Shown one piece after another: positions 52,858 through 60,929 of a DNA stretch of 64,000 nucleotides. Origin of the DNA: JANQPX01 sp039197065. Lineage in GTDB: Bacteria > Pseudomonadota > Alphaproteobacteria > Geminicoccales > Geminicoccaceae. Below the pieces are notes generated by a model that saw nothing but the letters and a program-made list of their open reading frames with translations, ran no database searches and was not told where the DNA came from. The stretch lies in NCBI GenBank assembly GCA_039197065.1, contig JBCCUL010000022.1, positions 1-64,000 of the forward strand, written 5' to 3'. The first letter of the stretch is position 1, and the number at the start of each line of letters is the position of its first letter. Both the position numbers and the translations under genes were made by a program.

Positions 52858-52869
52858 TGGTGTGACCAC
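52857..52869 (+). repeat. Stop-codon hairpin of the ABC binding-protein gene (GTGGT-GTG-ACCAC)
   Basis: Begins on the G of the TAG stop and is followed by CTCATTGGGTTTAGGCCGCC, almost the same tail as after the ferredoxin gene. It sits between the binding-protein and permease genes, where high binding-protein expression is often secured by an intercistronic hairpin. Confidence 0.75.
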
Positions 52870-52944
52870 CTCATTGGGTTTAGGCCGCCAGCGTCTGGTT
52901 AGGCGGTTTGCGCCCAGGTCTTCGAGGAAGGCGGGGGGCGGGGC

Positions 52945-53874
52945 GTGCGCGAACGCACCCGGCCTCCCTCTCCCCGCCATGCAGGATCCCGCCAAGTGAT
53001 CGGCGGAGGCCGCGCCGGCCTCATGATCCTGCCGAGCCTGGCGCTTGCGTTTTGGATCATCGGCTATCCGATCTATGACGTGATCATGGCGGCGGTCCAT
53101 GAGGTCAACCGTTTCGGCAAGCTTCGGGACTTTGTCGGTATCGGCAATTTTCAGACGCTCGCCGCCGATCCGATCTTCTGGGGCTCGCTTTGGCGAACGG
53201 TGATTTGGACCGTCGGCGTGGTCGGCGGAACCCTGCTGCTGTCGCTTCCGATCGCGCTCATTCTGAACGACGATTTCTATGGTCGCGGTCTGATGCGCGT
53301 GATCATCATGCTGCCCTGGGCCGTGTCGCTCACCATGACCGCCATCGTCTGGAAGTGGTCCCTCCACGGCCAATACGGCATGGTCAACGAGACTTTGCAG
53401 GATCTCGGCATTCTCGACCGTCCGGTCGAATGGCTGGCGACCGCCGACATCGCCTTTCCGGTCGAGATCCTCGTTGGCATCCTGGTCTCAATCCCGTTCA
53501 CCACGACCGTCTTTCTGGGCGGCCTCGCCTCGCTGCCGGGCGAGATCTATGAAGCGGCGCGGATCGATGGGGCCAATGCTTGGCAGCGCTTCACCAAGCT
53601 CACGATGCCGCTCCTCAAGAGCTTCTTCAACATCGCGCTGGTGCTGAACGTCATTCACGTGTTCAACTCGTTCCCGATCATCTGGGTAATGACCAAGGGC
53701 GACCCGGCCAACGGCACCGATATTCTCGTCACCTATCTCTACAAGCTCGCCTTCCAATATGGCCGGATCGGCGACGCGGCTGCGATGTCCCTGATCATGT
53801 TTGCGATCCTGCTCACCTTCACCATCGTCTACGCGCGCATGCAGATGAAGCAGTCCGCCGGAGCCAGGCCATGA
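52945..53874 (+). CDS. Sugar ABC transporter permease (MalF/UgpA-type)
   Basis: Up to 309 residues. TM1 is LMILPSLALAFWIIGYPIYDVI and the inner-membrane permease loop is EIYEAARIDGANAWQRFTKLTMPLL, the EAA motif that contacts the ATPase. The start is uncertain: GTG 52945, GTG 52996 or ATG 53023 are all in frame; the latter leaves almost nothing before TM1, so 52996 or 52945 is preferred. It overlaps the next permease by 4 bp. Confidence 0.88.
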   Translation: MRERTRPPSPRHAGSRQVIGGGRAGLMILPSLALAFWIIGYPIYDVIMAAVHEVNRFGKLRDFVGIGNFQTLAADPIFWGSLWRTVIWTVGVVGGTLLLSLPIALILNDDFYGRGLMRVIIMLPWAVSLTMTAIVWKWSLHGQYGMVNETLQDLGILDRPVEWLATADIAFPVEILVGILVSIPFTTTVFLGGLASLPGEIYEAARIDGANAWQRFTKLTMPLLKSFFNIALVLNVIHVFNSFPIIWVMTKGDPANGTDILVTYLYKLAFQYGRIGDAAAMSLIMFAILLTFTIVYARMQMKQSAGARP

Positions 53875-54698
53875 GCAAAGCCAGAAAAAGCGTCCTCTAC
53901 TGGCTGATCCTTTCGCCGCTGCTCCTGGTGATCCTCTTCCCCTATACGGTGATGCTTTCGACCGCGCTCAAGGACCGTACTGAAATCTTCGTGTTCGATC
54001 CGACCTGGTGGCCGAGAGAGCTCAAATGGTCGAACTTCGTCGACATGTGGCACGCCGTCGGATTCGGCCAGGCTTTGGTCAACAGCCTGATCATCAGCGG
54101 CTTGTCGGTCGCCCTCGTTCTTCTGGTCGCGATTCCGGCGGGTTATGCCACGGCGCGTTTTCAGTTCAAGGGCCAGGGCGCTTACCGCCAGTTTCTCCTG
54201 ATCACCCAGATGCTCTCGCCGATCGTCCTGATCATCGGCATTTTCCGCATGATGGCGACGCTTGGCTTCGTCGATCAGCCCGTGGCGCTGATCCTCGCCT
54301 ATGGCGCCTTCAACATGGCGTTCGCCACCTGGATGCTGCAGAGTTTTTTTGAAACCATCCCCAAGGAGCTTGAGGAATCGGCCTGGATCGACGGCGCCAC
54401 CTGGTTCCAGAGCCTGCGCATGATCTTCCTGCCGATGGCGCTGCCGGCCCTTGCGGTCACGGCGATCCTGACCTTCGTCAACACCTGGAACGAGTTCGTC
54501 CTGGCGCTTTCCCTCCTGCGCAGCCAGGACAGCTACACGCTCACGCTCAAGATCTATTCGCTGGTGGGCGCCGCCTACAGGATCAACTGGGAACATGTCA
54601 TGGCCGCGACCCTGCTCGCGACCGTGCCTGTCGCCATCGTCTTCGCCTGGATGCAGCGCTACATGGTGAAGGGCCTGTCGCTGGGCGGGGTGAAATAA
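53871..54698 (+). CDS. Sugar ABC transporter permease (MalG/UgpE-type)
   Basis: 275 residues from ATG 53871, which overlaps the TGA of the first permease. TM1 is WLILSPLLLVILFPYTVMLSTALKD and the EAA loop is ELEESAWIDGATWFQSLRMIFLPMALPAL (in parts). The C-terminus ends RYMVKGLSLGGVK, typical of the MalG family. With the MalF-type partner it forms the channel of the importer. Confidence 0.9.
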   Translation: MSKARKSVLYWLILSPLLLVILFPYTVMLSTALKDRTEIFVFDPTWWPRELKWSNFVDMWHAVGFGQALVNSLIISGLSVALVLLVAIPAGYATARFQFKGQGAYRQFLLITQMLSPIVLIIGIFRMMATLGFVDQPVALILAYGAFNMAFATWMLQSFFETIPKELEESAWIDGATWFQSLRMIFLPMALPALAVTAILTFVNTWNEFVLALSLLRSQDSYTLTLKIYSLVGAAYRINWEHVMAATLLATVPVAIVFAWMQRYMVKGLSLGGVK

Positions 54699-54780
54699 GT
54701 CACTGAGTTTATGGCTCCAAGGCTTTATGATCGTGGTTATCTCGAAAGCGCTAAAAGAAAGCCAAGGAGGTAAGGCCGAC

Positions 54781-55617
54781 ATGCAGGAAGCGTTGGAGCA
54801 ACGTGTAGCCGCTCACTACGGAAAGGCGGATCTGCTTCGGGCCATTCTGGAAGGTCTCGAGCGTGCGGGCGTCGATCCGGAAGGACCGTCGATCGAGGAC
54901 CTGGCGCCGGTCGACGAGTTTCATACCGCCGGCCGGGTGACGACGCTCGAGGCGCTCTCGATGACGCCGATCGATGCCGGCATGCACGTCCTCGACGCCG
55001 GCTCGGGCATCGGCGGCACCGCGCGCTGCCTGGCCGCCGAGCAGGGCTGCCAGGTGATGGGACTCGATCTGACGCCGGAATATGTGGAGGTGGCCAGAGA
55101 ACTGACGAAGCGGGTCGGTCTGGATTATCGCTGCCGCTTCGAAGTGGGCAGCGTGCTCGACATGCCCTTCGAGGACAACGTTTTCGATGCCGCGGTGACC
55201 TTCCATGTCGCGATGAACATCGAGGATCGTGCGCGATTCTACAGAGAAGTCGCGCGCGTGCTGAAGCTTGGGGCGCCATTCTGCCTGTTCGACGTCATGA
55301 AGGGGCCGACCCAAGGCATGCGCTACCCGGTGCCTTGGGCGGAAACCGAGGCCAACAGTTTCCTGAAGACGCCTGAAGAAACGCGAAGCCTGGTTGCCGA
55401 TGCCGGTTTCGACGTTACCGACAGCAAGAGCCTGCGCGACTTCGCCATGGACTTCTTCGAAAAGGCGTTCGCCAAAGCCGCCGAGCAGGATGGCCCGCCG
55501 CCGCTCGGCCTGCACATCCTGACCGGCGCCAACACACCCGAAAAGTTCGGCAACTACGCCAAGGGCTTGGAGGAAGGCCGGATCGACCCCATGATCATGG
55601 TCGCCAGAAGGCGGTGA
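54781..55617 (+). CDS. SAM-dependent methyltransferase (class I)
   Basis: 278 residues from ATG 54781 behind AAGGAGGTAAGG. The SAM-binding motif is VLDAGSGIGGTARCLAAEQG, then VMGLDLTPEYVEVARELTKR and the post-motif SVLDMPFEDNVFDAAVTFHVAMNIEDR (in parts), as in UbiE/sarcosine-dimethylglycine methyltransferase relatives. The acceptor is unknown. It follows the sugar importer on the same strand with an 82-bp gap, so co-transcription is possible but unproven. Confidence 0.82.
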   Translation: MQEALEQRVAAHYGKADLLRAILEGLERAGVDPEGPSIEDLAPVDEFHTAGRVTTLEALSMTPIDAGMHVLDAGSGIGGTARCLAAEQGCQVMGLDLTPEYVEVARELTKRVGLDYRCRFEVGSVLDMPFEDNVFDAAVTFHVAMNIEDRARFYREVARVLKLGAPFCLFDVMKGPTQGMRYPVPWAETEANSFLKTPEETRSLVADAGFDVTDSKSLRDFAMDFFEKAFAKAAEQDGPPPLGLHILTGANTPEKFGNYAKGLEEGRIDPMIMVARRR

Positions 55618-55653
55618 TGGGAGCTGGCTCCGGCGTAGCCAGTCGCGTTTCAG

Positions 55654-56706
55654 CTAAGGCTGCAGAATGACCCGTCCCGACACGTTACCGTCGCGCAAGT
55701 CCTGCAGGGACCTTGGGGCGTCGTCGAGGGGGCGGGGATCGAGGGGGATGGGCGGGATCTTGCCGGCCTGGCCCAGGCAGATCAGATCCTTCAGTTCGTC
55801 CAGCGTGCCGACATAGGAGCCCTGGATCGTGAGCGAGCGCACCGGTATGAGCGGGAGAGCGACGGGCAGCGCGCCGCCATAGAGGCCGACGACGATCAGA
55901 CGGCCGCCTTTTCGAAGGCAGGCGAGGCCGAATTTGCCCGTGGGCACGGCGCCGACGAAATCGATCGCGGCGCGCGCACCGCCGTCGGTGACCTCCATGA
56001 CCTTCGAGACGGCATCCTCGGCGCCGTTGTCGATCACCGCGAACGCGCCCGCTTCCTCGGCGATCCGGCGTTTCTCCGGATCGATATCGGCGACCACGAT
56101 CTTCGCGTTGGTGAGCTCTTTCGCCATGTGGAGGCCGGAGAGGCCGACGCCGCCTGCGCCGATCATCAGGAGCGAATCCTGCTCGCCGAGATCGCGCGCC
56201 TTGCCGAGCGCGCTGTAGGCGGTGAGGCCGGCGCAGGCATAGGTGCAGGCGAGATCGGCGGGAATGCCGTCATGGCGGACGAGATATTGCGGATCCGGCA
56301 CGATCACATGGTCGCTATAGCCGCCATCGACCCTGGCGCCTAAGAATTTCGGCGACATGCAAAGCTGCTCGCGCTCATGGGCGCACACGCCGCAGGACCG
56401 GCAGCCGATCCAGGGAAAGGCGACATAGGCCTCGCCGATCTCGATGCCATCGACGTCGGGCCCGACCGCTTCGACCACCCCGGCGATTTCATGGCCGAGC
56501 GTGAGCGGCAGCTGGGCGCCGAGCTTGGCGAAGTCGACGCGCTCGCCCTGGCCGAGATCGAAAAAGCCGTCCTGGATATGCAGGTCCGAATGGCAGATGC
56601 CGGCGGCCGTGATGCGCAGCAGCACTTCGCGGCCCTCTGGCGTCGGCGTCGGCCGTTCCGAGAGTTCGAGCGGTCCGCCCCATGCCTTGATCTGATAGCT
56701 TTTCAT
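55654..56706 (-). CDS. Zinc-dependent NAD(P) alcohol dehydrogenase (MDR family)
   Basis: 350 residues from ATG 56706. Catalytic-zinc ligands are Cys in GICHSDLH, His-Glu in LGHEIAGVVEAVG and Cys in CTYACAGLTAYSAL. All four structural-zinc cysteines are present in WIGCRSCGVCAHEREQLC. The nucleotide loop is MIGAGGVGLSGLHMAK. It oxidises a primary or secondary alcohol or reduces an aldehyde. It is a useful in-window contrast to the structural-zinc-deficient dehydrogenase at 44188-45351. Confidence 0.88.
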   Translation of the reverse strand: MKSYQIKAWGGPLELSERPTPTPEGREVLLRITAAGICHSDLHIQDGFFDLGQGERVDFAKLGAQLPLTLGHEIAGVVEAVGPDVDGIEIGEAYVAFPWIGCRSCGVCAHEREQLCMSPKFLGARVDGGYSDHVIVPDPQYLVRHDGIPADLACTYACAGLTAYSALGKARDLGEQDSLLMIGAGGVGLSGLHMAKELTNAKIVVADIDPEKRRIAEEAGAFAVIDNGAEDAVSKVMEVTDGGARAAIDFVGAVPTGKFGLACLRKGGRLIVVGLYGGALPVALPLIPVRSLTIQGSYVGTLDELKDLICLGQAGKIPPIPLDPRPLDDAPRSLQDLRDGNVSGRVILQP

Positions 56707-56827
56707 CGATGCCTCGTGCTGATCGCATTCTCTCCAGATTGCGCGCAAGTCGGGCATCGCCGCAAGCCCGATCGAGCGCATGCGTAATCCCCTATGCGAT
56801 CGGGTGAAATTGCGCCATCGTCCCGGC

Positions 56828-57730
56828 ATGAAGAACCTCCGTAACGCCGGGCGCCTGTTCCTGGATCTGCCGCCGATGATCCAGGCCGCTGCCCTGATGA
56901 TCCTCGGCGCCCTTTGCGTGGCGACGCAAAACGCGATGATCCGGATCGCGTCGGAAGATATCCATACCTTCGAGATCGTGTTCTTCAGAAACCTGTTCGG
57001 CCTCGCCGTGATGCTGCCGCTTCTGGTGCGCTCGGGGCCATCGATGCTTGTGGCGCGCCATCCAGGCGGTCTGCTCGCGATGAGCGTCTGCCACCTTGCC
57101 GGCATGGTCTGCTATTTCCTGGCGATCGCCTATCTCCCGCTTGCCGACGTGATCGCGCTTTCCTTCTCGAAACCGCTCTTCGTGACCCTCGGCGCCGCTC
57201 TGATCCTTGCTGAGATCGTGCGCGCCAGGCGCTGGAGCGCCGTGCTTGCGGGCTTACTCGGCGTGGTGATCGTGCTGCAGCCGGGCAGCGGCGTGATCTC
57301 GCCCTACGCCCTCATCGTGCTCGCCGGCACGGTCATGGGCGCTGCCACGTCGCTGATGATCAAGCGCCTGACCGCGTCCGAACAGGTGAGCGCGATCGTC
57401 TGGTATCAGGCGATGTTCGCGACCGCCCTGTCGTTTCCGCTTTGCCTTCTCTACTGGCGCATGCCCGATACGAACGAGTGGCTGCTTCTGATCACCATCG
57501 GCGCGCTCGGCACGGCCTCCTGGCTTTCCGCAACTCGAGCGCTTGCCCTGATCGACGCGTCGGCCGTAGCGCCTTTCGAGTTCCTGCGATTGCCCTTTGC
57601 CGCCCTCATCGCCTATCTGCTGTTCGCCGAAGTGCCCGCTCTCACCACCTGGCTCGGCGGCGCCGTCATCTTCGCCGCTGTCATCTATATCGCTAGACGG
57701 GAGGCCGCTGTCTCCAGGCAAAACCATTGA
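56828..57730 (+). CDS. EamA/DMT-family membrane exporter
   Basis: About 300 residues from ATG 56828 (ATG 56780 also in frame), with ten hydrophobic segments in two EamA repeats: MIQAAALMILGALCVATQNAM starts the first and LIVLAGTVMGAATSLMIKRL the second. Also seen are FFRNLFGLAVMLPLL and ALALIDASAVAPFEFLRLPFAAL, typical of RhaT/YdcZ-like drug-metabolite exporters. The substrate is unknown. It is divergent from the alcohol dehydrogenase. Confidence 0.85.
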   Translation: MKNLRNAGRLFLDLPPMIQAAALMILGALCVATQNAMIRIASEDIHTFEIVFFRNLFGLAVMLPLLVRSGPSMLVARHPGGLLAMSVCHLAGMVCYFLAIAYLPLADVIALSFSKPLFVTLGAALILAEIVRARRWSAVLAGLLGVVIVLQPGSGVISPYALIVLAGTVMGAATSLMIKRLTASEQVSAIVWYQAMFATALSFPLCLLYWRMPDTNEWLLLITIGALGTASWLSATRALALIDASAVAPFEFLRLPFAALIAYLLFAEVPALTTWLGGAVIFAAVIYIARREAAVSRQNH

Positions 57731-57834
57731 TACAGGCAAAATTCTCTCTATAATAGAATTTCTACTCATAAAATCTACCAAAATTTACAGTTTGTTTTAG
57801 GTGGAATGAATCGACGTGCCCCTGGGCTTGTTTC

Positions 57835-58398
57835 GTGGCTAGCCAATCGACGCTGAGAGGTCGCTCCGACGATGATGCGGCGACACAGGACATGTGCCGG
57901 GTCATGGCGAGCTGGAGTCTTGCGGCCTCGAGCAACAAGACAAAGGCGCATCAGTTCAGGCTTCAAAGCTCATTCGCGCTCATTGGATTCGGGGCCGTCG
58001 CGTCGACGATCTTCATCGATAATGGCAGCCTGATCGGCGGCGTCATCGTGCTGATCGCCATGATCGTCGTGTCGGTGCTATCGAACAATTATTACTTCAA
58101 GGACGAATATGCCTGGGATGCCGCCAGCACAAAAATCGACACGGCGAGCAGCAAGATCGCAACGATCGGTCTCAGGACGTACATTCTTCACGGAGGAGAA
58201 ATTCAAACGCCGGATGATCTCTATAACCGTCATCGTAACGAAAAGAGCAGGATTTGGCGTTTTGACTTCACGACAACGATCCTCGTCGCCGTCGGACTTA
58301 TTGTGGGTGTCTCTATCTCGATACTCGCCGTGAGCGAGTATCTGGAACAGTCTTCGAAAGCCGAAATGCCAGCTACGAGCCCTGAACGAGAAGGGTGA
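57835..58398 (+). CDS. Two-TM membrane protein, possibly SLATT-like
   Basis: 187 residues from GTG 57835 (ATG 57892 or 57904 are alternatives). Two hydrophobic spans close together (about 45-62 FALIGFGAVASTIFI and 65-82 GGVIVLIAMIVVSVLSNNYYF) are followed by a long soluble helical part (about 85-145) and a third span near 150-172 (TTTILVAVGLIVGVSISILAV). The layout recalls SLATT proteins, predicted effectors in nucleotide-signal conflict systems, but no partner nucleotidyltransferase is nearby, so this is only a suggestion. Confidence 0.45.
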   Translation: MASQSTLRGRSDDDAATQDMCRVMASWSLAASSNKTKAHQFRLQSSFALIGFGAVASTIFIDNGSLIGGVIVLIAMIVVSVLSNNYYFKDEYAWDAASTKIDTASSKIATIGLRTYILHGGEIQTPDDLYNRHRNEKSRIWRFDFTTTILVAVGLIVGVSISILAVSEYLEQSSKAEMPATSPEREG

Positions 58399-58492
58399 TG
58401 CCGCCAGCTACCAGCATGGCCAGAAGAATGCCGCCTGAAACGGCGAGCGCCATCAGGATGTCGTTGCGATCGAGGCCGGGAAAACCGTTCAT
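58373..58492 (-). CDS. Small single-span membrane protein
   Basis: 39 residues from ATG 58492 (GAGGA just upstream): MNGFPGLDRNDILMALAV and then a glycine-rich hydrophobic span (SGGILLAMLVAGGITLLVQGS). The frame is open to 58639, giving up to 88 residues. The 3' end overlaps the two-TM gene on the other strand by 26 bp. No family is recognised, and it may be a chance frame. Confidence 0.35.
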   Translation of the reverse strand: MNGFPGLDRNDILMALAVSGGILLAMLVAGGITLLVQGS

Positions 58493-58639
58493 CTTCCTCT
58501 CCGAATCCCGTTCGAAACGGGGCAAGGCATGATCGTCGAGACCGCGGCTACGGTCGATACTCACCACATTGTGGTCACTGTCGTTGCGAGAATCAACCAA
58601 AGATTGTGCCTTTCTCGGCGTTGAAGAAGAGGATGGCAA

Positions 58640-58846
58640 GAAAATATCAAGATTTCGTTAAAGTCGGCACATTAAAGCATGAATTAAAGAGGCATTTGTG
58701 TATGACTTTCGTCAAATTAATGAGAAAAATGCCTTCTGTCGAATACAAGCTTTCATTGGGGCAGCATTATATAGGAATATAATCAAAGCGACAAGTGGCG
58801 ATCACAACTGTCACTCGCAGCGATTGATTATGGTGACCATTCCAAT
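58640..58846. other. AT-rich spacer
   Basis: About 200 bp, visibly AT-rich compared with neighbours (runs such as TTAAAGCATGAATTAAAGAG near 58673). No gene is supported. Confidence 0.35.
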
Positions 58847-58880
58847 AAGAGAGGGCGGCCCGAAGACCGCCCTCTCTTCT
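58847..58880. terminator. Bidirectional terminator hairpin
   Basis: A perfect 12-bp stem, AAGAGAGGGCGG (58847-58858) with its mirror CCGCCCTCTCTT (58867-58878), has an 8-base loop and T-rich flanks on the side reading out of dctP (TTATTGG) and on the other side (TTCTTTCC). It is about 80 bp past the dctP stop. Confidence 0.75.
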
Positions 58881-58947
58881 TTCCAGCTTGGGGGCAAACC
58901 CCTCACAAGAGGAACGCGCTCAGCCCCGCCACCCCCAAGTCAACGGA

Positions 58948-58962
58948 GATGGCCGCGCCATC
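58948..58962 (-). repeat. Stop-anchored hairpin of dctP (GATGGC-GCG-GCCATC)
   Basis: On the minus strand a perfect 6-bp stem with a 3-base loop starts on the GA of the TGA stop and is followed by TCCGTTGACTTGGGGG. The GTTGACTTGG tail is shared with the iscA and rsmA gene ends. Confidence 0.55.
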
Positions 58963-59950
58963 AGCAGCCGTCGGCGAGGGCGAGGACGCGCTCGATGAGG
59001 TCGCCGCCGCCTTCGACCTCGGCGGCGAACTGTTCGTAGATCGGCTTGGAGGCTTCGACGAAGGCGTCGCGGTCGGCGACGTTGAATTCCATGCCGCCGG
59101 CCTGGAGCGAGTCGCGGAGTTCGCCCTCGACCTTGGCCGCATAGTCATAGGTCCAGCCCTGGACGTCAGCGGCGGTCGACATCACGGCTTCCTGCACGTC
59201 CGCGGGCCAGCTCTCGAACAGCTTCTTGGATGCGGTCGGGAAGGACGGCGTGTAGACGTGGTTGGTCTCGGAGAGGTACTTTTGCACCTCCTGGAACTTC
59301 GCTGCATTGATGTTGGCGTAGGGGTTTTCCTGGCCGTCGATCACGCCGGTCTGAAGGGCGACGAACACCTCGGAGAAGGGCAGGGGTGTCGGGTTGGCGC
59401 CGTAGCTCTCGAACATCTTGACCCGCCAGACGCTCTTCGGCGTGCGGAGCTTGATGTCCTGCAGGTCTTCCGGCGTGTTGATCGGGCGGACATTGTTGGA
59501 GATGCTGCGGAAGCCGTTTTCCCAGACCGCGAGCAGCTTATAGCCCTGCTCTTCCAGCAAGGGCGCCAGATCCGGCATCACGATTTCGCGCGCGACGCAG
59601 CCGGCGTGGACGCGGTCCTTGATGATGTAGGGCATTTCGAACACGCCGAACTCGGCCTGGATCGTGGACATGATCGAGGAAGGCTGGGCGACCTCCTGGG
59701 TGCCGAGCTTGACCTTCTGCATCATCTCCTTGTCATTGCCGAGCTGCGACGAGCCGTAGATATCGGCCTTGACCGCGCCGCCTGCGGCTTCGTTGATGCG
59801 CTTGACCCATTCGGCGCCTGATTCGTACTGGACGCCGCCCGGATCGTTCACCGTGCCGAAACGGATCTCGATCTCCTGGGTGCTGGCAGCGCCAGCCAAG
59901 CTTATGGCAGCGATGAAACTGGTGGATGCAAGAACAGAACGTAGCGTCAT
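58961..59950 (-). CDS. dctP: TRAP transporter substrate-binding protein (DctP family)
   Basis: 329 residues from ATG 59950 (GGGAGG 9 bases upstream). The signal peptide ends near AAS-TQE (residue 24). DctP features are IRFGTVNDPGGVQYESGAEW, EIYGSSQLG-type IYGSSQLGNDKEMMQKVKLG, and KLRTPKSVWRVKMFESYGANPTPLPFSEVFVALQTGVIDGQENP (in parts). The conserved Arg in LRTP binds a carboxylate, so the ligand is an organic acid. DctQ and DctM membrane subunits are not in the window. Confidence 0.9.
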   Translation of the reverse strand: MTLRSVLASTSFIAAISLAGAASTQEIEIRFGTVNDPGGVQYESGAEWVKRINEAAGGAVKADIYGSSQLGNDKEMMQKVKLGTQEVAQPSSIMSTIQAEFGVFEMPYIIKDRVHAGCVAREIVMPDLAPLLEEQGYKLLAVWENGFRSISNNVRPINTPEDLQDIKLRTPKSVWRVKMFESYGANPTPLPFSEVFVALQTGVIDGQENPYANINAAKFQEVQKYLSETNHVYTPSFPTASKKLFESWPADVQEAVMSTAADVQGWTYDYAAKVEGELRDSLQAGGMEFNVADRDAFVEASKPIYEQFAAEVEGGGDLIERVLALADGC

Positions 59951-60050
59951 TGATTGAGCCTCCCTATTGGCATTCGTTCTGAAAAATAGCTTTGCCGAGA
60001 GTTGCGTGCTTGTCCACCTCTGTCGCGAACTATCAGCAAGGGCATGCAGC

Positions 60051-60066
60051 ATGTGATCTCTCACAT
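60051..60066. promoter_or_regulatory. Candidate operator upstream of dctP
   Basis: A perfect palindrome, ATGTGA-TCTC-TCACAT, lies about 100 bp before the dctP start. The TGTGA/TCACA half-sites recall CRP-type operators, but the 4-base spacing (not 6) argues for a different regulator. Confidence 0.4.
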
Positions 60067-60212
60067 ATGTCAGTTTGAGTTGCTTAAAGAAAAAATTTCA
60101 ATCTACAAGTTAAACTGTAAATCTATTGTCAATTTTCGATGCAATCAAAAGTAATTGACATTCTTGAAAAGATTTTATATTAGTTTTTACTGATTGAAAT
60201 GGAGGGTTTTTC

Positions 60213-60866
60213 ATGTCAAATATTGGTTCAATATTCAGCGCCTTTAAAGGTGATATCGCTGACAATGTCGGTCATGCGCCAAAAGGCGATGATCGCGGCG
60301 GCATGGCAGCCGCAGTCGAGGGCTTGAAGGAAAAGTTCAGTGAAGCTTTAGGCGACAAAGCTGCTGACAAGAGCGACAGCTCTGGTGGTGGTAAGCCTGG
60401 CTTGAAGTCGATTGCGGATGAGGTAGCAGGCGCCTTTGGCGACGGTGTTTCCGATGCCTTGGCCAGTAAAGCCTCGGACAAGAGCGATGCACCTACCGAC
60501 GGCGATGATGGTGGTTTCCGATCGATCTCCGACGATCCGGGTTCGTTGCTAGACAAGGCTCGTGGCACCTTGGGCGATCTTGCTTCCGGGATAGCTTCTA
60601 GGAAGGGTGATCGTTCTGGTGATGGCGATGATGGTGGTTTCCGATCAATCTCCGACGATCCGGGTTCATTGCTGGACAAGGCTCGTGGCACCTTGGGCGA
60701 TCTTGCTTCCGGGATAGCTTCTGGGAAGGGTGATCGTTCTGGTGATGGCGACGATGGTGGTTTTCGCTCGATCTCCGACGATCCGGGTTCGCTGCTGGAC
60801 AAGGCTCGTGGCACCTTGGGCGATCTTGCTTCCGGGATAGCTTCTGGGAAGGGTGATCGTTCCTAG
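60213..60866 (+). CDS. Novel tandem-repeat protein: three near-identical 41-residue units
   Basis: 217 residues with no signal peptide and no cysteine. Residues 1-94 hold two diverged repeat-like units (MAAAVEGLKEKFSEALGDKA and GLKSIADEVAGAFGDGVSDAL, each followed by DKSD). Residues 95-217 are exactly three 41-residue units (95-135, 136-176, 177-217) of the form GDDGGFRSISDDPGSLLDKA then RGTLGDLASGIAS and KGDRS. Each unit pairs a Gly/Asp-rich turn with an amphipathic helix. GGAGG lies 8 bases before the ATG. I do not recognise the family. It might be a surface, scaffold or calcium-responsive protein, but that is speculation. Confidence 0.65.
   Translation: MSNIGSIFSAFKGDIADNVGHAPKGDDRGGMAAAVEGLKEKFSEALGDKAADKSDSSGGGKPGLKSIADEVAGAFGDGVSDALASKASDKSDAPTDGDDGGFRSISDDPGSLLDKARGTLGDLASGIASRKGDRSGDGDDGGFRSISDDPGSLLDKARGTLGDLASGIASGKGDRSGDGDDGGFRSISDDPGSLLDKARGTLGDLASGIASGKGDRS
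60495..60863 (+). repeat. Three in-frame 123-bp tandem DNA repeats
   Basis: Units 60495-60617, 60618-60740 and 60741-60863 are almost identical at the DNA level, including third codon positions, and differ at only a few bases. This points to recent slippage or unequal crossing-over, so copy number may vary between strains. Confidence 0.85.
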
Positions 60867-60929
60867 GCCTTCGAGCCCGGCACCATTCTCCCCATTTGGC
60901 TCACACCGGCCCGTGAATGCCTTCGCGGC

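Noticed and set aside
60495..60863. Possible CRISPR-like array
   Set aside because: The 123-bp units are contiguous, coding and in frame, with no spacers; they are protein repeats.
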